A stretch of 7,552 nt of DNA from positions 1-7,552 of the forward strand of contig DAOUEU010000156.1 of assembly GCA_034430255.1 (NCBI GenBank), in the 5' to 3' direction. This DNA comes from DATKYK01 sp034430255 (GTDB lineage Bacteria; Chloroflexota; Dehalococcoidia; E44-bin15). Below, piece by piece: positions 1 through 7,030 of the stretch (position 1 is its first letter; each line of letters opens with the position of its first letter). The notes below the pieces were generated by a model. That model did not search any database. It had not been told where the DNA came from and saw only the letters and a list, made by a program, of their open reading frames with translations. The translations under genes were made by a program, and so were the position numbers.

Positions 1-395
1 ACGAAGTAAAATTAAGATTGGTTGAAATTGGGAGAATTCAGGGCTATCTTGCCGATTCTGAATACCCAATTAAGATAGGCAGTAAAACGAGTAGGCTTGA
101 TGCTGTATGGCGAAAACTAGCCTACTCCGTGCCAACTTACGTTTTTGAGGTTCAAGTTGGTGGCGATGTGGAACATGCTCTCGGTAAATTAAAGCACGCG
201 TTTGATTTGTGGAACAGTCACATATATATCGTGGCATCTGAGTCAGATCATGAAAAGGTTGAGAATCTGCTTTCTGGGACATTTCATGAAATTGATAATA
301 GGTTAAAATTTGTCGATTTAGGAAAAATAGATGAACTTTATAACCGCAAAAAAGCCTATTTTGATCTTGAAAAAGAATTGGGGATTAAAAGCTAA
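1..395 (+). CDS. C-terminal part of a PD-(D/E)XK nuclease-like protein of unknown function (5' end outside window)
   Basis: The reading frame is open to the left edge (first full codon at base 3), so this is most likely the tail of a longer gene. A TTG at 18 is only the first possible in-window start and has no good ribosome binding site. About 130 residues are visible. An Asp in RLDAVW (codon 99-101) is followed about 16 residues later by YVFEVQVGG, with Glu at 147-149 and Gln at 153-155. Next come a helix-like ALGKLKHAFDLW and a hydrophobic strand HIYIVAS. This D...ExQ layout, strand-helix-strand, resembles the core of PD-(D/E)XK nucleases with Gln in place of the usual Lys; that is inference from pattern, not a family match. 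The C-terminus is charged and helical. GC is about 37% (148 of 395 by hand count), far below the genes to the right, which suggests acquired DNA. It ends 24 bases before polX. A non-nuclease role is possible. Confidence 0.6.
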   Translation, partial: EVKLRLVEIGRIQGYLADSEYPIKIGSKTSRLDAVWRKLAYSVPTYVFEVQVGGDVEHALGKLKHAFDLWNSHIYIVASESDHEKVENLLSGTFHEIDNRLKFVDLGKIDELYNRKKAYFDLEKELGIKS

Positions 396-419
396 CGCAT
401 TAAAGATAGCATCGGGCTC

Positions 420-2138
420 ATGAAAAACAGCGACATCGCCAAGGTGTTTTCGGATATTGCCGACCTGCTGGAGATAAAGGGCGAGAACCAGTTCAAGATC
501 CGCGCCTATCAGCGGGCTACCCGCACCATCGAGCACCTGCCGGTGGAAGTAGAGCAGATGGTGAAGGAGGGGCAGAGACTGGAGGAAATCCCCGGCGTGG
601 GTGAGGCCATCGCTAAGAAGACAATGGAGCTGGTGACCACCGGTAACCTCCACTACTACGATGAGCTGAGGGGAGAGTTCCCCGAGGTAATAAGCACACT
701 CCTCGATATACCCGGCATCGGGCCCAAGATCGCCATCCGCCTCTGCAATGAGCTGGGAATAAACAGCATCGATGACCTCGAAGCGGCAATCCGCGATGGG
801 CGGCTAGCCAGCATGCCCCGCATGGGCGACAAGATGGCGGAGAATATCCTGCGCCAGCTTCAGACAATGCGAACCAAGGAGCGGCGAATCCCCATCGGAG
901 ACGCGCTACCGGTGGTCGAGGGGATCATGCGGGAGCTTGGGGAACGCCCCGGGCTCAAGAACCTCATCCCTGCGGGGAGCCTGCGCCGCTTCCGCGAGAC
1001 CGTCGGCGACATCGACCTCATGGGTACCTCCGATGACCGTGAAGGTATTATTAGTGCCTTTGTCGGCCTGCCCCGGGTTAAGGAGGTGCTGGTCAAGGGG
1101 AGCACCAAGGCCAGCGTGCTCGTCCCCGGCGACCTCCAAGTCGACCTCAGGCTGGTGGACCACGACTCTTTCGGCTCACTGCTCCAGTATTTCACCGGCT
1201 CAAAGCAGCACAACATCGCAATCAGGGAGCGTGGACATCGCCAGGGGCTAAAGCTCAGCGAATACGGGATGACCGACCTGGAGAGCGGGGCCACCGAGAA
1301 GTTCACCGATGAGGAGTCCTTCTACCGGAGGCTGGGCCTGCAGTTCATACCGCCCGAGCTCAGGGAAGGGCAGTGGGAGGTAGAGAGGGCAGCGCAAAAT
1401 GCTATCCCCCATCTCATCGAGCCTGGCGATATAACGGGAGACCTCCATGTACACACCGATTGGAGCGATGGCCACGATTCCATCGAGGCGATGGCCCTTG
1501 CCGCCAGGGAACGTGGATATAAGTATATCGCCATAACCGACCATTCAGCAGGGCGAGGTGTAGCACACGGGCTGGATGAGGGAAGGTTACGAAAACAGAT
1601 TACCGAAATAGGTAAGCTCAATAAGCAGGTGGATGACTTCCGAATCCTTACAGGGATAGAGGTGGATATTCGTGCCGATGGCGCCCTGGACCTTCCTGAG
1701 GCTCTGCTTTCAGAGCTGGACATTGTTATCGCAGCGGTTCACTCGGCGATGAACCAGGAGCAGAGCAAGATGACGGAGCGTATCCTTCGTGCCATAAAGA
1801 GCCCCCACGTGGATGTTCTCGCTCACCCCACCTGCCGACTCCTGGGGGAGCGTGAGCCAATTATGGTGGACCTTGAGGCAGTCTTCCGCGCCGCCGCTGA
1901 GACTAACACCGCACTGGAGATAAACGCCATGCCCAGCCGCCTCGACCTGAAGGACATTCATGCCCTTCGGGCAAAGGAGCTGGGGGTGAAGCTGACCGTG
2001 GTTACCGACGCCCATAGCACCTCACACCTTGACCTGGTTCGCTTCGGGGTAGGCGTAGCCCGGCGCGGTTGGTGCGAAGCAAGCCATATATTGAATACAA
2101 GGCCACTTGAAGAGGTGCTTGCCTTCTTGAGGCGATAG
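420..2138 (+). CDS. polX: DNA polymerase X family protein with C-terminal PHP phosphoesterase domain
   Basis: This is a cytoplasmic repair-type DNA polymerase that fills short gaps in DNA (base excision and end repair). In bacterial relatives the PHP domain adds Mn-dependent 3'-5' exonuclease and AP-site processing. Its 572 residues match the usual length of bacterial PolX (about 570-575). The N-terminal 8-kDa-like region has helix-hairpin-helix motifs at about residues 54-67 (IPGVG) and 93-107 (IPGIG), and a degenerate third near 130-141. The palm holds GSLRR at 186-190 with catalytic Asp197 and Asp199 and the third carboxylate Asp242. The YFTGS nucleotide-site motif is at 257-261. The PHP domain starts near 338: HVH (343, 345), Asp350, DH (374-375), Glu414, His441, His469, and DAH (530-532), so the metal ligands appear complete. 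The ATG start agrees with the family N-terminus (IADLLEIKGENQFKIRAY), although its Shine-Dalgarno is weak. The gene is followed closely by the gene at 2149. Confidence 0.96.
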   Translation: MKNSDIAKVFSDIADLLEIKGENQFKIRAYQRATRTIEHLPVEVEQMVKEGQRLEEIPGVGEAIAKKTMELVTTGNLHYYDELRGEFPEVISTLLDIPGIGPKIAIRLCNELGINSIDDLEAAIRDGRLASMPRMGDKMAENILRQLQTMRTKERRIPIGDALPVVEGIMRELGERPGLKNLIPAGSLRRFRETVGDIDLMGTSDDREGIISAFVGLPRVKEVLVKGSTKASVLVPGDLQVDLRLVDHDSFGSLLQYFTGSKQHNIAIRERGHRQGLKLSEYGMTDLESGATEKFTDEESFYRRLGLQFIPPELREGQWEVERAAQNAIPHLIEPGDITGDLHVHTDWSDGHDSIEAMALAARERGYKYIAITDHSAGRGVAHGLDEGRLRKQITEIGKLNKQVDDFRILTGIEVDIRADGALDLPEALLSELDIVIAAVHSAMNQEQSKMTERILRAIKSPHVDVLAHPTCRLLGEREPIMVDLEAVFRAAAETNTALEINAMPSRLDLKDIHALRAKELGVKLTVVTDAHSTSHLDLVRFGVGVARRGWCEASHILNTRPLEEVLAFLRR

Positions 2139-2148
2139 CGAGAGTGGC

Positions 2149-2874
2149 ATGGAGAAGCATTTACAGCCCTTCGGCGATACCAGCGTCTCGAACGGCAGCG
2201 AGGCGATTCGCCATCTAAGGGAAGACATCGCCAACGGAAAGCACTGGTATATTGCCCTCCTCGAAGCTATCGGGCGGTGGACTGTGGCTGAAGAGAGCCA
2301 CAACGGCCGGGATTATCGCTATCTCATCGCCAACGAAGCCTTCGACTGGTTGCTCCTTGCTGAGCGCCTGCTGGCTGAGATCGATCACCTCATTCCTGAG
2401 AAAGAAATGCTCGCTCTCCTCTTCCATGCCAGAGCACCCATTGAGCTACCTAAAGAGGAATTCTGCCGGCTCATCGGCGAGGCCAAATACCGCGCTCACC
2501 TCAACTATTTCTACGGTATCACCGTCGAGGAGGCATTGCTACTAGCTGTGGAGGAGGAAGCACGCAAGGAACAGCGAGCACGTGCCTTCAATGAGAACAA
2601 CAGCCTCTGGGAGGAAACCTACGAGCGCATATATGGTGCCCCCGTAAAGGAACTGCTTGGGAGATTCAGAAAAGAGAGGGGCTACCCCAGACGCAATTCC
2701 ATGAAACTTGTTGAGTTCAAGGAGTTTACCTACTGGCTCTTCAAGTATCGGTTAAACAACTCTGACAAGGCGCGCATTGCCAGCGATACCAAAAAGGCGC
2801 TCAGTGAGCTGGAGCGCCAGTGGGGCATGGGAGGGCGTCTAAGGGATTCTAGCGGGAAGCCTGCTCAGGTTTGA
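2149..2874 (+). CDS. Conserved-looking helical protein of unknown function, downstream of polX
   Basis: I do not recognise the family. The 241-residue product is soluble and almost entirely helical in appearance, with no signal peptide, membrane segment or metal-binding Cys/His cluster. Visible segments are an amphipathic N-terminal stretch with HWYIALLEAIGRW (32-44), a leucine-rich helix AFDWLLLAERLLAEIDHLI (64-82), an acidic-basic helix EEALLLAVEEEARKEQRARAF (127-147), and a basic, aromatic C-terminal part (KEFTYWLFKYRLNN, 191-204). The ATG lies 10 bases past the polX stop codon, with only a weak purine-rich GAGAG upstream, so translation may be coupled to polX. GC and codon use resemble polX, not the AT-rich gene at the left edge. 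The last 26 bases overlap the 3' end of arsM on the other strand. The position suggests a partner in, or passenger of, the polX transcript; that is inference from spacing only. Confidence 0.85.
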   Translation: MEKHLQPFGDTSVSNGSEAIRHLREDIANGKHWYIALLEAIGRWTVAEESHNGRDYRYLIANEAFDWLLLAERLLAEIDHLIPEKEMLALLFHARAPIELPKEEFCRLIGEAKYRAHLNYFYGITVEEALLLAVEEEARKEQRARAFNENNSLWEETYERIYGAPVKELLGRFRKERGYPRRNSMKLVEFKEFTYWLFKYRLNNSDKARIASDTKKALSELERQWGMGGRLRDSSGKPAQV

Positions 2875-3655
2875 AGGCTTTCACCGATATGCTGGCTATC
2901 GGGGCATCGACCTCACGGGCAGCTTCCTCTTTGTAGGGATCCAGTTTCGCTTCCTCCCTCTCAAGTTGAACGAAACCAGCGGCCTGAATTTTGTCCAGGT
3001 ACTCCCCCTCATCAAGGGCACCGGCCACACATCCAGCCCATTGCTCCAGGCTTTCCCGGACCGATGCCGGCAGCTCGCCGTGGGTAACGATGTCCGAGAC
3101 GCAGAGCCTGCCTCCGGGCTTGAGCACCCGAAAAACCTCCCTGAACACGGCATCCTTATCCGGGGCAAGGTTTATCACGCAGTTGGAAATGACCACATCA
3201 ACCGAGCTGCTATCGACAGGCATATGCTCCATCTCGCCCAGCCGAAACTCGGCGTTTCCCACTGATAGCTTTTCTGCGTTTGCCCTTGCCAGCTTAATCA
3301 TATCTGGAGTCATATCCAGCCCGATAACCCTGCCCTGGGGGCCAACCCGCCGCGCCGCCAGGAAGCAGTCCAGCCCCCCTCCGCTTCCCAGGTCGAGCAC
3401 CACTTCTCCGGGCTGCAGCTCCGACAGTGCAACAGGATTGCCACAGCCCAGCGAGGGTATATCCGCCGCTATAGACTCCATTTCCTCTCTAGAATATAGC
3501 CTCTGGGCATGGCTTATTTCTCCGGCGCATGAGCTACAACAGCTCGATTCCTCTTCGCTCCGCGGCGCGCAGCAGGAGGTCGTGTGCTGCCTCGCTATCT
3601 CAGCGTAAAGCTCACGGACGGCCTTCTTTATCTCATCACTCTTATTCGTTTCCAT
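2849..3655 (-). CDS. arsM: Arsenite S-adenosylmethionine methyltransferase
   Basis: The protein methylates As(III), using SAM and thiols, to methylated arsenicals; it is a cytoplasmic detoxification enzyme. The 268-residue protein has a class I methyltransferase fold. The SAM-binding motif I VLDLGSGGGLDCF spans about 86-98, and the acidic motif II is VIGLDMT with Asp114. The three cysteines characteristic of ArsM are present: Cys71 in SLGCGNP, Cys159 in ISNCVINL and Cys209 in AGCVAGA. The post-motif FRVLKPGGRLCVSDIV (175-190) is typical of the family. The N-terminus also has clustered cysteines (28, 29, 39, 40, 43), possibly an extra arsenic-binding segment. The ATG at 3655 is preceded by AGGA (3662-3665) at 6-base spacing. 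No arsR or other ars gene is visible, so it seems to stand alone. A good TATAAT box lies upstream, and the 3' end overlaps the convergent gene by 26 bases. Confidence 0.95.
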   Translation of the reverse strand: METNKSDEIKKAVRELYAEIARQHTTSCCAPRSEEESSCCSSCAGEISHAQRLYSREEMESIAADIPSLGCGNPVALSELQPGEVVLDLGSGGGLDCFLAARRVGPQGRVIGLDMTPDMIKLARANAEKLSVGNAEFRLGEMEHMPVDSSSVDVVISNCVINLAPDKDAVFREVFRVLKPGGRLCVSDIVTHGELPASVRESLEQWAGCVAGALDEGEYLDKIQAAGFVQLEREEAKLDPYKEEAAREVDAPIASISVKAFKPEQASR

Positions 3656-3693
3656 TCTACGTCCTGAACCCCTTCAAAAATGCTTCCTTCTAT

Positions 3694-3699
3694 ATTATA
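3694..3699 (-). promoter_or_regulatory. Probable -10 box of the arsM promoter
   Basis: The minus strand reads TATAAT exactly at 3699-3694, inside TTATAATATA, about 38 bases upstream of the arsM ATG. It would give a leader of roughly 30 bases carrying AGGA (3665-3662) as ribosome binding site. There is no good -35 hexamer at 16-18 bases. The expected place (about 3716-3723) falls inside the terminal inverted repeat of the neighbouring repeat element, where the minus strand reads TTCAGCAGT. The promoter is therefore either weak, activator-dependent, or altered by the insertion. The assignment rests on the -10 match and position only. Confidence 0.45.
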
Positions 3700-3712
3700 A
3701 CCCTAATTTAAA

Positions 3713-3834
3713 GAGACTGCTGAAAAAGAGGTGCAGGATACTTACTGCTGTGGGTCTGGGGGTGTCCCCCAGATTTAATAAGTCCCCCAAGATTGGGGGA
3801 TTAGGGAGTTGATTGAGACTATTTCAGCAGTCTC
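3713..3834. mobile_element. MITE-like element with 13-base perfect terminal inverted repeats
   Basis: A 122-base non-coding unit begins with GAGACTGCTGAAA (3713-3725) and ends with its exact reverse complement TTTCAGCAGTCTC (3822-3834). Inside are two perfect hairpins (3755-3773 and 3783-3800). Near the right end, TGAGACT (3814-3820) can pair with AGTCTCA (3829-3835), an alternative stem. There is no coding capacity, so any movement would need a transposase supplied elsewhere; I cannot name the parent insertion sequence. The flanks share TAAA (3709-3712 and 3836-3839), a possible 4-base target duplication, but one extra base at 3835 spoils the fit. It lies between valS and arsM and could stop read-through or alter arsM expression. 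It could instead be a dispersed structural repeat of another kind. Confidence 0.65.
3755..3800. repeat. Two adjacent perfect G/C hairpins inside the MITE-like element
   Basis: Hairpin 1 is TCTGGGGG-TGT-CCCCCAGA (3755-3773, 8-base stem, 3-base loop). Hairpin 2 is TCCCCCAA-GA-TTGGGGGA (3783-3800, 8-base stem, 2-base loop). The arms can also cross-pair because each has a run of five G and five C. Hairpin 1 followed by TTTAATAA on the plus strand could act as a weak terminator in that direction. On the minus strand, where valS and arsM are transcribed, neither stem is followed by a clear run of T, so I do not call a standard terminator. Confidence 0.7.
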
Positions 3835-3874
3835 ATAAAGTCCATATCGAGATGGATTACTGGTTCTCAGCGTG

Positions 3875-6559
3875 CTAGCCAAGCTCGGAAAGCCTTTCCC
3901 CTAACCTCATCAGCCGGTCACGGTGGGTAGCCAGCTTTTCTCGTTCCCTTTCCACTACATCCGGCGGTGCCTTGGATATAAAATTCTCATCATTAAGCCT
4001 GGCCTCGAGGCGTGAAATCTCCGCCTGAATGACCTCGCTCTCCTTCTTCAAACGCTCCCTTTCCGCCTCAATGTCGACCATGCCCGCCATAGGCAGGATC
4101 ACCTCCGCCCCCTCAAGAACTATCGTCTTAGCTTTATCTGGCCTCGTACCCTCCATGCCGATAATGATAAGCGGCCTTACCCTCCCCAGGGTCCCGATAG
4201 CCTGAGCCTGGGTTTCAATTGCAGGCTTCGTTTCCGCAGCAGCTACTGTTGCCTCTATCCACCTGGATGGCTCCACCCGGAACTCGGCGCGTGCGTTTCT
4301 AATCGCCCGAACAACGTCTATGACCACCGCCATCTGTTTTTCAGCCTCGGCGTCAATTTCTAAGTCCGCCCGACTATCTCCGGCACCATCAACGGTAGTT
4401 GGGTAGGGGGAGACCATAATGGATTCAGCCATCTTATAATCGAGATGACCCTTAAGGCTCTGCCATATCTCCTCGGTAATAAAGGGCATGAAGGGATGGA
4501 GCAGGCGCAACGAGGTCTCCAGGACGTAGGCAAGCACGGGTATAGGGGATATCCTGCCCTTTTCGCCATCCTCCACCTTGAGTCGGAGCTTCGCCATCTC
4601 GATATACCAGTCGCAGAACTCCCCCCAGATGAAGTCGTGTATCTGCCGCTGCGCCTCTCCGAACTGGAAGTCCTCCATGAGGCTATCGATGCTGGCGACA
4701 AGGTGACTCAAGCGACTTAGAACCCAGCGATCCTCCAGTGGCAACAATTGGAAGTCGATCCCCACACCCTGCCCTTCCTCCATATTGCCCAGTATGAACC
4801 GGGAGGCATTCCACAGCTTATTGGCGAAGTTGCGGGCCGCCTCCATCTTCCCCTTGCTCAGCCTGATATCGTTTCCCGGCGAGTTGCCGGTGGAGAGGGC
4901 AAGGCGCAGGGCATCGGTGCCGTAGCTCTCGATGGCCTCCAGGGGGTTCAATACGTTGCCCTTCACCTTGCTCATCTTATCGCCCTTCTCATCGCGTACC
5001 AGCCCGTGAAGGTAAACGGTGTGAAATGGTACCTCCCCGGTATTCTCCAGTCCCATCATTATCATCCTGGCGACCCAGAAGAAGAGGATGTCATAGCCCG
5101 TCTCCATAACCGAGGTCGGATAGAAGTATTTGAAATCCTCGGTGGTATCGGGCCAGCCCAGGGTGGAGTGAGGCCAGAGAGCGGAGCTGAACCAGGTATC
5201 GAGGACATCGGGGTCCTGAACGATGTTCAGCGAACCGCAGTGAGTGCAGGCTCTGGGGTCATCAATGGTCACGGTGAGCTGGCCGCACCCGTTGCAGTAC
5301 CACACCGGTATTCTGTGCCCCCACCACAACTGGCGGCTGATACACCAGTCCCGGATATTCTCCATCCAGTTGAGGTACACCTTAGTGAAGCGTTCGGGTA
5401 TGATTTTGATCCTGCCGTCGTTGACTGCATCCATCGCTGGCACCGCCAGTGGGGCGATCTTAACGAACCACTGCTTGCTGACCCAAGGCTCAACAGCGGT
5501 TCCGCAGCGATAGCAGTATCCTACCGAATGCTGGTGTGGCTCCAATTTAACAAGCAACCCCTCTTTTTCAAGGTCAGCGACAATGCGTTGGCGGCAATCA
5601 TAACGATCGAGGCCCTGATAGGGCCCAGCGTTCTCATTCATCGTGCCATCCGGTTTCAGGATGTCAACTACAGCTAGGTCATGCTTTTGACCAACCTCAA
5701 AGTCAACCGGATCATGCGCCGGGGTTATTTTCACTGCGCCTGTGCCGAAGGATGGATCGACAGCATCATCAGCGATAATAGGGATCTCCCGACCGATAGC
5801 TGGCAGTATAGCCGTCTTCCCGATAAGGCTCTTATGTCGCTTGTCCTCAGGATTTACCGCCACTGCAGTATCGCCTAGTATAGTTTCAGGTCGGGTTGTG
5901 GCGACGGTTATGAACTCGTCGCTACCCTTAAGATGGTACCGCACGTACCACAGGTGGCCGGAGGTGTCCTCGTGCTCCACCTCGAGATCTGAAAGGGCAG
6001 TAACGCAGCGCGGGCACCAGTTGATTATGCGCTCGCCTCGATAGATCAGTCCTTTTTCGTAGAGGCGAACGAAAGTAGTACGTACTGCCTTAGAAGGCCC
6101 CTCGTCCATGGTAAATTTCTCTCGGCTCCAGTCGCAGGAGGTGCCCAGGCGCTTGTGCTGCTCCGCGATATTGCGGCCGTATTTATTCTTCCAGTCCCAC
6201 ACACGCCCCAAGAATCTCTCACGTCCCAGCTCCTGACGGCTGGTTCCTTCCTTGGCCAGCATCTGTTCCACTACGAACTGTGTGGCGATACCTGCGTGGT
6301 CGATGCCGGGGAGCCACAAAGTTGGCTCGCCCCGCATACGATGCCAGCGGGTCATTATATCCTCCATGGTTGCCGGCATCGCGTGTCCCAGGTGAAGCTC
6401 GCCGGTGACATTAGGGGGGGGCATTATGATTACGAAGGGTTTTTTCTGGGGGTCAATCTTGGGGGAAAAGTATCCTTTATCCTGCCAGAACTGATACCAC
6501 TTTGTCTCCACTATTCGTGGGTCATAGGCTTTGGGAATCTCTGATAGCTTCTGTGCCAT
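3875..6559 (-). CDS. valS: Valyl-tRNA synthetase
   Basis: This class Ia aminoacyl-tRNA synthetase charges tRNA-Val in the cytoplasm and edits mischarged threonine. All expected parts are present in 894 residues, a normal length. The HIGH motif appears as HLGH at 56-59 after PPPNVTGEL. The CP1 editing domain has TTRPETILGD (221-230) and GTGAVKITPAHDPVDFEVG (272-290). Four Cys pairs (182/185, 349/352, 422/425, 438/441) suggest zinc-binding knuckles. DVLDTWFSSALWP is at 451-463. The KMSKS loop reads KMSKV at 528-532, followed by KGN. The anticodon-binding helical domain covers roughly 600-770, and a coiled-coil tRNA-binding arm spans about 827-894. The ATG at 6559 fits the family start (YDPRIVETKWYQFW), though the nearest Shine-Dalgarno-like AGGA is only 3 bases away. 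It lies 67 bases downstream of the YtfJ-family gene on the same strand, with no T-box-sized leader, so it is probably read from an upstream promoter. Confidence 0.97.
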   Translation of the reverse strand: MAQKLSEIPKAYDPRIVETKWYQFWQDKGYFSPKIDPQKKPFVIIMPPPNVTGELHLGHAMPATMEDIMTRWHRMRGEPTLWLPGIDHAGIATQFVVEQMLAKEGTSRQELGRERFLGRVWDWKNKYGRNIAEQHKRLGTSCDWSREKFTMDEGPSKAVRTTFVRLYEKGLIYRGERIINWCPRCVTALSDLEVEHEDTSGHLWYVRYHLKGSDEFITVATTRPETILGDTAVAVNPEDKRHKSLIGKTAILPAIGREIPIIADDAVDPSFGTGAVKITPAHDPVDFEVGQKHDLAVVDILKPDGTMNENAGPYQGLDRYDCRQRIVADLEKEGLLVKLEPHQHSVGYCYRCGTAVEPWVSKQWFVKIAPLAVPAMDAVNDGRIKIIPERFTKVYLNWMENIRDWCISRQLWWGHRIPVWYCNGCGQLTVTIDDPRACTHCGSLNIVQDPDVLDTWFSSALWPHSTLGWPDTTEDFKYFYPTSVMETGYDILFFWVARMIMMGLENTGEVPFHTVYLHGLVRDEKGDKMSKVKGNVLNPLEAIESYGTDALRLALSTGNSPGNDIRLSKGKMEAARNFANKLWNASRFILGNMEEGQGVGIDFQLLPLEDRWVLSRLSHLVASIDSLMEDFQFGEAQRQIHDFIWGEFCDWYIEMAKLRLKVEDGEKGRISPIPVLAYVLETSLRLLHPFMPFITEEIWQSLKGHLDYKMAESIMVSPYPTTVDGAGDSRADLEIDAEAEKQMAVVIDVVRAIRNARAEFRVEPSRWIEATVAAAETKPAIETQAQAIGTLGRVRPLIIIGMEGTRPDKAKTIVLEGAEVILPMAGMVDIEAERERLKKESEVIQAEISRLEARLNDENFISKAPPDVVEREREKLATHRDRLMRLGERLSELG

Positions 6560-6626
6560 GAATCCTACGAACCTGCCTCTTTACTGTTCCTTTTATAGTT
6601 AGAAATCCCGTTTAAATTTTGCCCCG

Positions 6627-7016
6627 CTATTTTATTGGAGCCCCTCTGCGACGGCGAAGCTTCGTCGCGATTACCAATGCGGCGACAATTCCCCCAACTG
6701 CAAGAGGGATTAGCGCCATAACGCCGGCCGGAGGCCGCGCTTTCTCCCTATTCTTATTGGTGATGGGGATAAATCTCACCTCGGCCTCGCTGACCAGGAG
6801 AAAGCCCACTGGCTCACTGCCCCCACCACCACCAGCGCCGCTTCCACCCGCTCCCTCCGGGCTCTTCCCTTCGCCAGCGCCTAGGCCATAGCCCACCTTA
6901 GCGATAGGGATAAGGGTATTGCCGAAGAAGGTCATCGGTTCTCCATAGACCTTCTTAATATCAGCGGCAGTCTTGAAACCCTCCATCAACGATTTGACCA
7001 CTTCTTCCACAGACAT
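6627..7016 (-). CDS. GerW/YtfJ-family protein with C-terminal membrane anchor
   Basis: This 129-residue product resembles the sporulation/germination protein YtfJ (GerW) family. It has VYGEPMTFFGNTLIPIAKVGYGLGAG (about 23-48), then a Gly/Ser-rich loop (GAGGSGAGGGGGSEPVG), then the strand FLLVSEAEVRFIPIT (about 72-86), which is the usual family order. Unlike the Bacillus protein it ends in a hydrophobic segment (ALIPLAVGGIVAALVIATKL, about 101-120) followed by RRRR, so it is likely a tail-anchored membrane protein with its C-terminus inside. The biochemical role of the family is not well defined, and members occur in bacteria that do not form spores. I choose ATG at 7016 over the in-frame GTG at 7025, because the strong AGGAGG at 7030-7025 sits 8 bases before the ATG and overlaps the GTG. 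It lies between coaBC and valS, most likely in one operon. Confidence 0.85.
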   Translation of the reverse strand: MSVEEVVKSLMEGFKTAADIKKVYGEPMTFFGNTLIPIAKVGYGLGAGEGKSPEGAGGSGAGGGGGSEPVGFLLVSEAEVRFIPITNKNREKARPPAGVMALIPLAVGGIVAALVIATKLRRRRGAPIK

Positions 7017-7022
7017 GACAGT

Positions 7023-7030
7023 CACCTCCT
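7023..7030 (-). promoter_or_regulatory. Strong Shine-Dalgarno for the YtfJ-family gene, overlapping the coaBC stop codon
   Basis: The minus strand reads AGGAGGTG at 7030-7023, 8 bases (counting from AGGAGG) before the ATG at 7016. The coaBC stop codon TAG (7031-7029) shares two bases with it. Termination of coaBC therefore happens on top of this site, an arrangement that fits translational coupling of the two genes and settles the start of the downstream gene. Confidence 0.8.

Noticed and set aside
2991..3608. A 205-codon open frame on the plus strand
   Set aside because: It is antisense to arsM and its Ser/Pro-rich, low-complexity product is typical of a shadow of a GC-rich gene.
3841..3856. 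Short inverted repeat TCCAT/ATGGA as the valS terminator
   Set aside because: The stem is only 5 bases, AT-rich, with a 6-base loop and no clear T-run on the minus strand, so it is not distinguishable from chance.
4748..5677. A 309-codon open frame on the plus strand
   Set aside because: It lies wholly antisense to the catalytic core of valS, whose motifs are unambiguous. The translated product has no recognisable motif and its length is expected from a GC-rich opposite strand.
6560..6626. T-box or other tRNA-sensing leader, or a separate promoter, before valS
   Set aside because: The gap is only 67 bases, too short for a T-box, and TATAAA near 6592-6597 has no acceptable -35 partner upstream.
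6619..6891. A proline-rich 90-codon open frame on the plus strand
   Set aside because: The proline run is the complement of the Gly-rich loop of the YtfJ-family gene on the other strand, which has a strong ribosome binding site and family motifs.
7023..7025. GTG as the start of the YtfJ-family gene
   Set aside because: The GTG overlaps the Shine-Dalgarno sequence itself; the ATG 9 bases downstream has proper spacing from AGGAGG.
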